Position numbers and translations under genes: made by a program. DNA of 64,000 nt from Mermis nigrescens (Eukaryota > Nematoda > Enoplea > Mermithida > Mermithidae): positions 1,056,936 to 1,120,935 of the forward strand of contig JAVLUZ010000169.1 in NCBI GenBank assembly GCA_036768485.1, written 5' to 3'. This document shows, one piece after another, positions 22,147-32,594 of this stretch (the first letter of the stretch is position 1; each line of letters begins with the position of its first letter). The notes below the pieces were generated by a model that was given only the letters and a program-made list of their open reading frames with translations, ran no database searches and was not told the origin of the DNA.

Positions 22147-23918
22147 GTCTTATGATAGAACAGAGCATTCTTAGGTTCGATATTCATGTTTTTTTACGGC
22201 AGGTATTTTGTAATATGAAAAGCGAGTTTTCAATCAGAAAGAAAAATTTAAACAAATCATTTATCTTCTGTTAGAATCCACTTAACGGATTTTTGAGGGT
22301 GATTTATCCTTGCATTTTAATCCGAGCTGTGTTGTAGGTACAACTATGCATTACGTATTAGAAATTGTTGTGAAACTTGCACGTTTAAATTTTCTAAATT
22401 TAATTTCAAATTTTTAGATTCAAATTTTCTCTAAATTTTATTTTAATTTTTTACTATTTCACTCTAGCCAAAACCCTGTTGCATGTATGTCATCGATTTC
22501 GATTCTGGTAGCCCCCATTGATGATGCTATTAAATTAATTTAAAGATAGTGTTTTATTTGATTGAGTTTTACGATGTTTGAAGCAAACTAGTGTTATTTA
22601 CGTGATGAGCTTACATGGCCATGGAGGGTTTAGGAGAGTAAGCCTTTCAGGATCCGACACTCCTTCAAAAATTAATGGAAAGGTTTGTAGCTGTGGGGAG
22701 GGATAAGCTTGGGGTTTGTCATCTTAAACTTGTGAAATTACGAGTGTTTTTCAGACGGGTGTTCCCAAAGAAAAACTTCAAAATCCTTAGAGCGCAGTTG
22801 AGAGACTGTCAGAATAAATTTTCCACACTGTTACGCATAAGTACAAAATTTTAGGGTGCATAACTCTAGATCAAATATTTTTTGTATAAGTGTTGACTTC
22901 TAAAAAGCCCTAGTCTAAGAAAACTTAATAAACAATATAATAACATTTTTTGGCGCTCCTCAGTCCTCGCAGAATTGTTTATTTTCCACCATTGATATGT
23001 ACCAGAACCAGACATGCACAGCATGGGAATTCTAGGGGGGGGTAAATCCTGAAATACCTTTTTTGGGTCCAAAAATGATAAGTACGCGTCAAAAACATCT
23101 TTTCGGTGTTTCTGACGATGCTCTATTTTTCTAGAGCATAAAACATATAAAATTTCAAAAAAAATCAGAAAATTCGAATATGGATCAAAATATGATCATA
23201 TGGCGCAAAGTGCCGAAAATTTGGCACTTTTGAGCAAATAGATAGCTAAAAACACTTAAAAAAGCACATTTTCTACCGATGTTCTGGAAAGTTTTAAGAA
23301 GTTTTGAAAAATCGCTAATTCTGGTAAGTTGGGGTGAAAACATTTGTGGGGGGATGGAAGTTTTCCTGGAGGGAGCTGAACCCCTCGCCAAGATGATGTA
23401 TGACCAGAAATGAATATAATAAGTAAGCATGGACGGGTTGGAGCTTTAGCTGTTGTCCAGGTGTGGTTGTAATGGAAGAAGAGGGTTTTGAACACACATC
23501 CCCTCGAGAATTTGAAATACTCCCCACAGACCCCCAGAATGTTATTTTAAGCCATTTTCAGAGCTATTTCTGGCCATTTACACCACTTTGACCCCCAGGA
23601 TTTCGCTGCTACCCATGTATGGTAGTGAATTTCATCTTTTGATCCCTAAGTGAGAAATCACGCAAAAATCGGCTAAAAACACTATTTTTTGCTGGCCTTC
23701 CAAATAATGGGGGTAGGGTAAAGCCCCACTTTGGGTGGGGGATGTGAATCCTGCGGCAGACATTTCGCTGGAAACTTGCTTGGGTATTTTAACCTTGATA
23801 GGGGCTGCTCGGGAAACCCTGGTCCCGGTACTTTGGACCACCCCAGGACAGAGAAACCCCCGACAGAACCAGTGTTAGCTTCATTTTGTTAAACCCGTTT
23901 CGGACCCCCCGATCCCAG
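22147..23918. other. intergenic; includes interspersed repeat D copy
   Basis: No exon-like frame. From about 22995 to 23310 it matches 39155-39420 and 42385-42740: ACAGCATG, AATTCT, the CGTCAAAAAC and TTCTAGAGCATAAAA words, ATATGGCGCAAAGTGCCGAA, then TTTTGAGC. At about 23800-23900 CTTTGGACCACCCC and GACAGAACCAG recall the satellite at 43390-44540. Confidence 0.5.
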
Positions 23919-24139
23919 CCTTTTTTGAAGGTCAAAAAATGGCCTTAAAAATGGCGGTATGGCGATAAAAACACCATTTTTCGACGTTTCTCATCAAACA
24001 CTATCCATTGGCATCAAAAAATTGCGAAAAAAACGGAAAAAATTTTCAAAAATTGAATTCTGGGGGGGGGGTATTTTGATTTCTGGGGGGTATTTTGGTT
24101 TCTGGGGGTGCATACCCCCAAACCCCACGCCCAGCTGTG
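23919..24139 (-). mobile_element. hAT-type MITE family A, copy A4, truncated
   Basis: Reverse orientation, ends CCCACGCCCAGCTGTG on the right; the distal 40 bp of the other end (CATACGTGGGCAGCAAG) are missing, so it begins at TTTTTTGAAGGTCAAAAAAT. Confidence 0.75.
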
Positions 24140-24479
24140 GTTAGGGATGTTCTCGACATCTTTCCTTTTCCGCTTTTTACCGATCGTTTCCGTTTCAACC
24201 TCCGTTTCCGGATTTCACTTTTTCCCGTTGTTTTTAATTTTTTGAGCACTTTAGGTCTATTGTATACATATATCCTCATGCTCAGTGGCAGATTGACGGT
24301 AGGGCAGTTGGTCCTGAAAGGGCATCAGCCTAAGATCGTTGAAAAAATTGCGTTTTTTACCAAAAAGTGTCTAAAAATGGTTTAAAATGCGTCTAAATAG
24401 GATTTTTTAATAGAAAACATGAAATTGCTTGATGCGCAGGATTGCACATTTCATATGTCTGCGGCGAGTTATCTGAGGC

Positions 24480-24790
24480 GAGTTGTCTATCTGCGTCGAG
24501 TTATCTCGAGGCAAGTTGTCTGCGTTGAGTTGTCTGCGTCGAGTTAAATGAAGGCGCGTTGTTTTGAAGCCAGTTGTCTGCGTCGAGTTATCTCGAGGCG
24601 AGTTGTCCTGCGGCGACTTGTCTGCGTCGAGTTGTCTTTGAGTCGAGTTGTCTTTGAGTCGAGTTGTCTTTGAGTCGAGTTGTCTTTGAGTCGAGTTGTC
24701 TTGGGTCGAGTTATCCTTGCGTCGAGTAGTCTTCGAGTCGAGAAGTCTGAGTCCAGTTGTCTCGAGGCCAGTTGGATCTGTCGAGTTGTC
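24480..24790 (+). repeat. minisatellite, about 16-bp unit GAGTCGAGTTGTCTTT
   Basis: Imperfect units of TCGAGTTGTCT with variants (GGCGAGTTGTC, GTCGAGTTATC); four near-perfect 16-bp units lie at about 24635-24700. It abuts, and probably truncated, the 3' part of the DIRS polymerase gene. Confidence 0.75.
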
Positions 24791-24793
24791 TGG

Positions 24794-26278
24794 TCACCCA
24801 GTTTTGGCTCCCTCTGAAAGCACGCAAGCTGCATTATAAGACCCGCTTCGATGTAGGCTTTCAATCAAACACTTTTGGAGATGGCGACTGAACAAATGAG
24901 CCTGAATAATAGCTTGACTCACTGATGTAAAAAGTCCCAAAAGCATAGCGAGATCTCGTGCCAAGACGAAATTCACTTTTAGGAATAAATTACACATGTT
25001 AATAATTTTCTGCACTTTCTAATCGGGTATGCAGAACTGCATGCCAACGGAGTCTATAGAAAAACCGCGAAACGTGATATTTTTCGTCGGCTGTGTGACC
25101 GATTTTTCTTTGTTAACCACAAGAGCCGAGATGAGTCAGCATAAAGCAAATTAGACTAACATCCTGACAAAGGCCATCTCGTGTTTGATTGAATAGCAAT
25201 ATATCGTCCAAAAAATAATGAGACATAGACCTAGCTGTCTAACTGTAGAAATAAATGGCTTTAACAATTCCGTGAAAACGCGAGGGGCGGAAGATAGGCC
25301 GAATGGCAAACACGTAAAACAATTAAATTTTCCTTCCCATTCAAAACATAGGTATTTTCTATGTTCCTTAGCAATAGGCACGGAAAAATACGCATCTTTA
25401 AGATCGATTTTAGCCATAAAATCGTTTTTTTCTTAAAATATCTTTTTTATCACAGTAATCGTTTCCATTTTAAAATGTTCGTGTGTAACAAACTGGTTTA
25501 ATGGCTTCAGATTTATGACCGGTCTAAGATCCCCGGTTTTCTTCGGGACGACAAAAATTATTGATATCCAAGTTCCCTTTTTAAGACTGGGAACAGACAC
25601 GATGGCCGCCTTTCCGAGCAAGATGTTAATTTCTTTTTAAAACGCAATTTTTTCCGACTCCGAAAAATTAATAGGTTTCAGGCAAAATGGCTGATGAGGC
25701 ATAAAATCATCAAACTCGATCTTATAGCCTGAAACGCTATTCAAGATCCATTTATCTGAAGTTAATTTGGCCCAATTTTCTTTGAATAAGGCAATGCGGC
25801 CTCCCATCTGACCAGGGTCAACAAGGACAGACACAAATACTATAAATTCATCTGCGTACCTGAAGGTGTCATGATCAGTCGACGGTTTTCGTCTGAAAAT
25901 ATCGCGTGAAAACGAAGTGGCTCGGTAAGAATGTGGCTTCGACAGATTTTCGACATCAGCCTGAGCCAATGACTTGTCCTTTCGACAGCTGTCTTTCAAC
26001 CTGCCGCACAAAATCTCGCCGAAAAGCGGCGGAGGCGTCAACTTCGAATTAATATCGGAAGATCGAAAAAGCGTTTCGTCATACGGCACGTGAATCGAAT
26101 AAATTTCGGGTGAAATATTATTCTTAAGACCCGGTAAACGTAGAATTTCGAAACGACGTTCAGCGACTAAATCCTGAATAACAAAGGACACGTTCCGCAA
26201 ACTGTGACGAACAGCTTTCTCGGTGTAATCTAACGTACAAGCATTCTTCTCGATTTCGTTAAGAAGAGATGCCAAAGG
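24794..26278 (-). pseudogene. DIRS-type reverse transcriptase / RNase H remnant
   Basis: Reading leftward: an upstream Gag/linker part (GGRIALFKENWAKLTSDKWI, SVSGYKIEF), RT entry (VVPKKTGDLRPVINLKPLNQ), the DLKDAYFSVPIAKEHRKYL and FTCLPFGLSSAPRVFTELLK segments that typify DIRS RTs, and LDDILL with the catalytic Asp pair (codons at 25203-25208, in a shifted frame). VNKEKSVTQPTKNITFRGFS and a connecting region to LSEGAKTG follow. At least three frame changes or stops break it, and the RNase H end, methyltransferase and tyrosine recombinase are absent; a minisatellite begins there. The 5' part lies beyond the inserted fold-back at 31379-32020. Confidence 0.85.
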
Positions 26279-26918
26279 ATACATGTGTCCGTGTACGAAG
26301 CCGCCATCCTATTTTTTTCTAAAAAAATCTCAGGTAAAACAAACATTTTATCCAATTTTGCTTTTGTTCATCAGAAAGTTTATTTGATATGACAAACGAC
26401 GAATTCGTATTTTTGTTGCTATGCGGTTTTCACTTCAAAACGAAACAACGAACGACAAACAAACATTCGTTTTTCGTTTTGTTTTTCGAAAAGTAAAAGG
26501 ACGAACGAGAAACGACGTTCGTTCGTCGTTTCATATTTACTTTTATTAAAACAGCGACCAAACACGTAGTTTTAGACGCCGGGCTATAAATAGACTTGCG
26601 TTCAAAAGCCCGACGTCATTCACAACACGGCGCGAGGGTATCCACAAGCAAGAACAAAGGCTCCGCGTGAAATGTACTGTGGATTAAATTTATTTTTTGT
26701 GCGCTTTCGAGAATAATCAGGAAAAGCTCAATTTTTGACGCCACAGACTGACTGACCAGATCTGTCATCATGCTTTTCATCGCATCTATCCGCAGCATTA
26801 GAGATGAAAATCATGACCGGTCTGGTGGTCGAGAAATTTGCTTTTTTAGGGCCAAAATGACCTCAAAAACTAGTGTAAGCACTAAAATGGCGTAAAAACG
26901 ATATACGTTAGTTATTAC

Positions 26919-27184
26919 CACACCTGGGCGTGGGGGGGGTTTGGGGGGTATGCACCCCCCAGAAACCAAAATACCCCCCCAGAAATCAAAATACCCCCCC
27001 AGAATTCAATTTTTGAAAATTTTTTCGTTTTTTTCGCAATTTTTTGATGCCAATGGATAGTGCTTGATGAGAAAGCGTCGAAAAATGGTGTTTTTATCGC
27101 CATACCACCATTTTTAAGGCCATTTTTCGACCTTCAAAAAAATCTTGCACACCCCCCTCAGAATTTTCTTGCTGCCCACGTATG
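26919..27184 (+). mobile_element. hAT-type MITE family A, copy A5
   Basis: Full length (CACACCTGGGCG ... CCCACGTATG) with a perfect 8-bp duplication GTTATTAC on both sides (26911-26918, 27185-27192). It lies in the left arm of the fold-back; the right arm has the uninterrupted site near 29908. Confidence 0.93.
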
Positions 27185-27796
27185 GTTATTACGCAGTTTC
27201 CGGCCAATTTGAAGCACTTTTGAACAAAATTTCAATCCGTTTTTAGCCTTCATTTTTCCTTGCGGCGTGCTGCTTCATCATAATGAGTTTGTCATTTTTT
27301 ATGTGCAGACTGTACGCATATTGTATCATGAATCGTACATAAATTGATTGGTACATTTTTATATATTTCTGATGCATTGCTTGCTGATTTTCTGGAATGG
27401 GCATAAATCCTATGGAAACAGCTGGTCTGTGGAAGTCAAACATTGAGTTTTTCTCGTCAAAACTCACGTCAAATCTGGCATAAAGGTTAAAATAGCTGGT
27501 AAACTGGTTAGTCTACAGTTAAAAGTCAATTTCGAGTACATTTGAAACAATTTTTTTAACGTTTTCATTGGTTTTTCGTCTTTATTTTGTCTGATTTTTC
27601 TCAGAAACTTCTTATTTATCCATTCTCCACACATTGGCGTAAGGGCTTACACGACCCTAGTCTCGGAAATCCCCCGCTCAAGTCGATAAACCTCAGAATT
27701 GAATTGTTAGTGCTATTTTTGACTATTTTGCACCATCTGACCCTACAGAATATGGCCTCATAACCAGACGTGTTCTGGGAGTTTGGGGGTTTTGAC

Positions 27797-28038
27797 CATG
27801 TGTGGGCGGCACTAAAATGCTGAGGATGGGATGCAAGATTTTTCAAAGGTCAAAAAATGGCCTTAAAATTGGTGGTATGGCTAAAAAAACTGTTTTTCAA
27901 CGGTTCTCATCGAGCACTATCTATTAGCTCAAAAATCGCGAAAAAAAACAAAAAATTCAAAAACTTAATTCTGGCGGATATTCTGGTTTCTAGGGGTTGC
28001 ACACCCTTTCCAAACCCCTCCCCCCACGCCCAGGTATG
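27797..28038 (-). mobile_element. hAT-type MITE family A, copy A6
   Basis: Reverse orientation, CATGTGTGGGCGGC to CGCCCAGGTATG, flanks GTTTTGAC and GTTTTCCC. An older, more diverged copy inside the fold-back interior. Confidence 0.8.
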
Positions 28039-28190
28039 GTTTTCCCCCAGATTGGCAACTGACTCCCGCAAAATGGCTGCGACAGGATTTTTTTCAGGAT
28101 GTCTAGCGAATCGTTTCGAACTATGCCAATACTAGCAAAACATGTGCAACGACCGTACAACATGGCCGATTCAGGGGGAGTGGTGGTAAG

Positions 28191-28353
28191 CATATGTGGG
28201 CGGCACCAAAGTTCTAGGGGGTGCAAGATTTTCCAAAGGCCGAAAAATGGCCTTAACAATGGTAGTATGGCGAAAAAACACTGTTTGTCAACGTTTCTCT
28301 TCAAGCACTATCCATTGGCATCAGAAAATTGCGAGAGAAACAGCCCAGGTAGG
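28191..28353 (-). mobile_element. hAT-type MITE family A, copy A7, internally deleted
   Basis: Starts CATATGTGGGCGGC and jumps from GCGAGAGAAA to GCCCAGGTAGG, losing the C-rich block. Flanks are GTGGTAAG and GTAGTAAG; the right octamer is also the left target duplication of A8. Confidence 0.75.
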
Positions 28354-28361
28354 GTAGTAAG

Positions 28362-28613
28362 CACACCTGGGCGTGGGGGCTTGGGGGGTATGCACCCCAG
28401 AAATCAAATACTTTCCAGAAATCAAAATACCCCCAGAATTCAATTTTGAAAATATTTTTCGGTTTTTTCGCAATTTTTTGATGCCAATGGATAGTGCTTG
28501 ATGAGGAACGTCAAAAAATGGTGTTTTTATCGCCATACTACCATTTTTATGGCCATTTTTCGACCTTCAAAAAATCTTGCACCCCCCCAGAATTTTCTTG
28601 CTGCCGACGTATG
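28362..28613 (+). mobile_element. hAT-type MITE family A, copy A8
   Basis: CACACCTGGGCG to GCCGACGTATG with perfect GTAGTAAG octamers on both sides (28354-28361, 28614-28621). Opposite orientation to A7, with which it shares a target octamer. Confidence 0.9.
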
Positions 28614-29484
28614 GTAGTAAGCCGATCTCAGAGAGCTTCAAGAACTGAGATTTCTTGGGCTTAAACGACCTTAAAAACCAGTAGCACTAAAAACGACGTT
28701 TCTACGCAGTTTCTGGGTAATTAAAAGCATTTTTGAAGAAAATCTTCAGTATTTTTGAGACAACGAGTATTGTCCGAAACGCCCAAAAACAGTGTTTTTG
28801 ACTTGTACCCACCCTTTTTTAATCACAAAAAGGCACTTTTAAAAAATTTTGGGACCTTTTAGAATTTTCATACTGTACAGGCCTTATCCAAAAATCTTCT
28901 TATACCATGTGATGTGATAAAAATGATTTTGACGTTGCCAGATCCAACGTTATGCTGAACATTATATTAGATTGTTTCATTATCAATTTAGCTGACATAA
29001 ACTGTACAATGATAAAACAGGGTTTTCTCGAGCGGTCAAGACTGAGCTATCCTGTACGATATGTTTTAACATCATTGTGGACCCAATGCAAGCAAAGCAA
29101 ACGATGGTTGTAGTCACTGTAGGGCTTGTCTCGTTGGACCACACATGGGTGTGGGTGGAGGCCTCAAACCCCTATAGAATCTAAAGCCCTCTCCGAATCA
29201 GGAAAAATTCAGAAATGAATTATCGGCGGTTACATTTTGCGATTACCCCAGAATTATGTAGGTTGCGGCTTGAAGAAAAATACATACGGTTCTAACTTTT
29301 AAATGGTCAGACAGTGAAAATTTGAGGAGCACCAACTAGAAAGATTCTGGATCTGACTATACAAGTCGCATTCATACGAAAGGCAGCAGCAACCAAATTC
29401 TGTAGAATTCTGTGCACTGAAAATTCATTTTTAAGAATGTCAATTTTTGGGGGTCTTTAAGAATCTCAGGAGTCCGGTCCGGAC

Positions 29485-29747
29485 CATACGTGGGCAGCAA
29501 GAAAATTCTGGGGGGGAAATGCAGGATTGTTTGAAGGTCAAAAAATGGCCTTAAAATGGTGGTATGGCAATAAAAACACCATTTTTCGACGTTCCTCATC
29601 AAGCACTATCCATTGGCATCAAAAAAATTGCGAAAAAACCGAAAAATATTTTCAAAAATTGAATTCTGGGGGGTATTTTGATTTCTGGGGGGTATTTTGC
29701 TTTCTGGAGGGTACATACCCCCCAACCCCCCCACACGCCCAGGTGTG
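29485..29747 (-). mobile_element. hAT-type MITE family A, copy A9
   Basis: CATACGTGGGCAGC to GCCCAGGTGTG with perfect octamers GTCCGGAC at 29477-29484 and 29748-29755. This copy defines the family boundaries best. Confidence 0.93.
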
Positions 29748-30241
29748 GTCCGGACCAGAAATGCATGTCGGGAGAGCTTTGGGGTCTAGAGCCTCCAGAA
29801 TGTGAAAATTGGATATTTTCTTTGGAAAACGAGGAAAAATGAAGGCTAAAAACGGATTGAAATTTTGTTCGAAAGTGCTTCAAATTGGCCGGAAACTGCG
29901 TAATAACGTACATCGTTTTTACGCTATTTTAGTGCTTACACTAGCTTTTGAAGTCATATTGGCCCTAAAAGGTAAATTTCTTGACCCCCCAGACCAGTCA
30001 TGCTTTTCATCTCTAATGCTGCGGATAGATACACTGAAAAGCATGATGACAGATCTGGGGTCAGTCAGTCTGTGGCGTCAAAAATTAAGCTTTCCCTGAT
30101 TATTCTCGAAAGTGCACAAAAAATAAATTTTATCCACAGTACATTTCACGCGGAGCCACTGTTCTCGCTTGTGGATACCCTCGCGCCTTCTTGTGAATGA
30201 CGTCGGGCTTTTGAACGCAAGTCTATTTATAGCCCGGCGTC

Positions 30242-31073
30242 CCGAAACATACTTCACGCGGCGCGGCGGAACGGCGCCAATTCGCCGCAGCGGTCGCCGC
30301 GCCGAATCTGCGCTGACCCATGGCATACTTCCTGGCGCCGCGCGGCGAGGCGCGAGTTTGCCGCGCCGCATTTCAAGGCATATTTCAAGCGGCCCAAGGC
30401 ATACTTTAAGCGGCTGCCGCGCCGCAACCTAATTCGCTAAAGTCCAATTTTTTTGCCTCTTTTCATGGCATACTTCACCGCGCGGCGAGAAGCAAATAAT
30501 GTCTATTTTTAGCATTTTTCGAATTTTTCGCCGCGCCGCAGAAGTCCAAACGTCTGGACTTTCCTCGCGAATGCTAATGAGGTGCGCCGGCATCGATCTG
30601 CTCTGAATCTATAATGAAGTACGTATCTACGTGAGCGCAAACGATCTTCGTTAATTTTGAAATGTCATATAAGTACGTTTGTGGCAGTACTGGATTTGTA
30701 CCTTTTTTATCGGACTTTCTCCAATTTTTGTTGTGTAACTTTTAATTATTGCGTACATACCTGTCTTTCGGATAAATGAATTCAAATGAGCTTTCGCCGA
30801 TTTAAAAAAATCGATTAAGAAAGGAATCAACGCGCTATCATTGCGGCAATTCGCGCGGAGTATGCCAACATCGAGCGAAGCGGCGAAGGGTCACCCAGTT
30901 GGCGCCAGTTTTTCTTGCCGCACGGCGACTGCGCCGCGTGAAGTATGCCCAGGTGACGCGAAGCGGCAGATAAATTTCGCCGCGCCAGTTTCTGCGCCAT
31001 GACGTCACAATTTTGGGTATACTGTGGCCGCAAACCCCCTTTGCGGCGCGAATCGCGTGAAGTATGTTTCGGG
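30242..31073. mobile_element. GC-rich 0.83-kb inverted-repeat insertion with GCATACTTCA motifs
   Basis: Ends CCGAAACATACTTCACGCG and CGCGTGAAGTATGTTTCGG are perfect inverted repeats. It interrupts the right arm of the fold-back: the left arm is continuous at the equivalent point (about 26575-26590). Inside, GCATACTTCA or close variants recur next to CGCGCGGCG blocks. GC content is far above the surroundings and no protein is evident. A target duplication, if any, is at most 2-3 bp. Confidence 0.75.
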
Positions 31074-31378
31074 CTTTGAACTGCGTGTTTGGTCGCTGTT
31101 TAAATAAAAGTAAATATGAAACGAAGAACGACGAACGAACTTCGTTCCTCGTCCGTTGTTTTACTTTCCCAAAAACGAAACGAAAAACGAAAGTTCATTT
31201 GTCGTTCGTTGTTTCGTTTTGAGGTGAAAACCGCGTAGCAACAAAAATACGAATTCGTCGTTCGTCGTATCAAATAAACTTTCTGATGAACAAAAGCAAA
31301 ATTGGATAAAATGTTTGTTTTATCTCAGATTTTTTTAGAAAAAAATAGGATGGCGGCTTCGTACACGGACAATACATG

Positions 31379-32020
31379 CCCTCTACGATAGCTTGATTTA
31401 AAAGCTTAAGACGATCGTCTTTACGGGCTGGCCATTCACTTTGGCTCTCAAGGAGGAGACGAATTTCGTCATCAATGGCCGTTGCGATAGCACCCGAACA
31501 GTCCGGAATAGGAATTTCGCTATAACGATCATTCCGAGTTTTACGATCTTCAAACGAACCAGATAATTCTCGAGATACGATAAGCTTCGTAGACGGCTGG
31601 AGCAGAAGTTTCTGCCGCTTGGTCGATGGTTCGTCGTAAAAATCTGGGACAAAAGACACGGTATTTTCGGATTCAAAACGTAAGCCCCAAGCGGGGCTCG
31701 ATCCGAGCTGTTACTCCCAGAAGATTTACTTCTCACCGAATCATGGTCACTGGGAGGTGGAGAACGATGCGAGCTCACATGGCTCAAACGATGACTCTGC
31801 TCAGAACCATCTCTAAAACCCGGAGAGTTCTGACCGGCAGAATGAGAGATTTTGCTGACTGATTCAGTGACGTCAGAAGCGGTAAAAAGTCTCTCGATGG
31901 CGAAGTGGGATGTTTTTTATCCCAAGAACGTGACCTCTTACGAGAAATGCGTAAATTAACACCATCATTCAGCGAATCTACTTTAGCATGAGAAACGTTA
32001 CTCTTAGTAGTACTCGACAT
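31379..32020 (-). pseudogene. DIRS Gag-like 5' region
   Basis: Reading leftward from about 32020: MSSTTKSNVSHAK and a basic, Ser-rich stretch; in a second frame SHRSPPPSDHDSVRSKSSGS; in a third VPDFYDEPSTKRQKLLLQPS and IDDEIRLLLESQSEWPARKD, ending at the fold-back insertion. Its sequence continues at 26278 in the polymerase segment (LLNEIEKNACTLDYTEKAV). Two frame changes break it. The DIRS 5' terminal repeat is not recognised; 32021-32262 shows nothing. Confidence 0.7.
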
Positions 32021-32465
32021 GACAGAAAAGCACAGCTGCTTACAAGATAAAGCTCAAGTGAACACTGAATAAGCATAGCATAGCTTAGCATTAGCGGTTT
32101 AAGCTCCGCCTTTTTTACGCTTACAACGAGCTGTTGAATAGCCTAGAGTGAATATGGCATTTGTTAAGTCTACTTTCTTACTTACGTAGTAGAATAGAAA
32201 TTTATAAAAAAAACTAAAAAGCAGGCGATCAATAAAGTTAATTTTTACTTTCCGGGGCCAACAGGTCGGTCAGAACTGACTTCTAAATGTTTGTGACTGA
32301 TTCATATCTAAAGAAAGTGTATTTTTTGGCCTATTGGCAGTCACATAAAATAATAATAATGCTTTATTCAAACCCGTAGGTACAATACAATGTTAAGAAT
32401 AATACGCAACGTTTCGACAGTTAACCTACCGTCGTCGTCAGGCTCTTACAGAATATAAGAAGTTG

Positions 32466-32549
32466 TGGGCACCAGGAATCGAACCTTACAGCTAAGTATC
32501 ATTTATTTCTAGAGTCTGTGGTTTTACCAACTGAGCTTCACTGGGCCAG
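32466..32549 (-). repeat. tRNA-like sequence in Penelope terminal region, left arm
   Basis: Mirror of 36505-36588: B box GGTTCGATTCC at complement(32475-32485), A box in complement(about 32522-32535). Confidence 0.55.
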
Positions 32550-32594
32550 TTGTATAATATTATTTGTTCCTTTTAAAGTAACATAATAATATTT

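Larger units (their letters stand above)
26286..31371. mobile_element. 5.1-kb long-TIR fold-back element inserted in the DIRS gene
   Basis: Ends are perfect inverted repeats (TGTCCGTGTACGAAGCCGCC on the left). Inverted similarity extends about 700 bp inward on each side once later insertions are removed: left arm 26286-27250, right arm about 29840-31371. ATACATG flanks both ends (26279-26285 and 31372-31378), a 7-bp target duplication. The DIRS reading frame resumes on the other side. The interior 27250-29840 has no gene, only MITEs and low-complexity DNA. Superfamily is unknown. Confidence 0.85.

Noticed and set aside
24544..24864. 106-codon Arg/Thr-rich frame (minus)
   Set aside because: Translation of the 16-bp minisatellite plus the last DIRS codons.
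30078..30432. Frames of 87-97 codons rich in Arg/Ala
   Set aside because: Come from the GC-rich inverted-repeat insertion at 30242-31073; composition effect.
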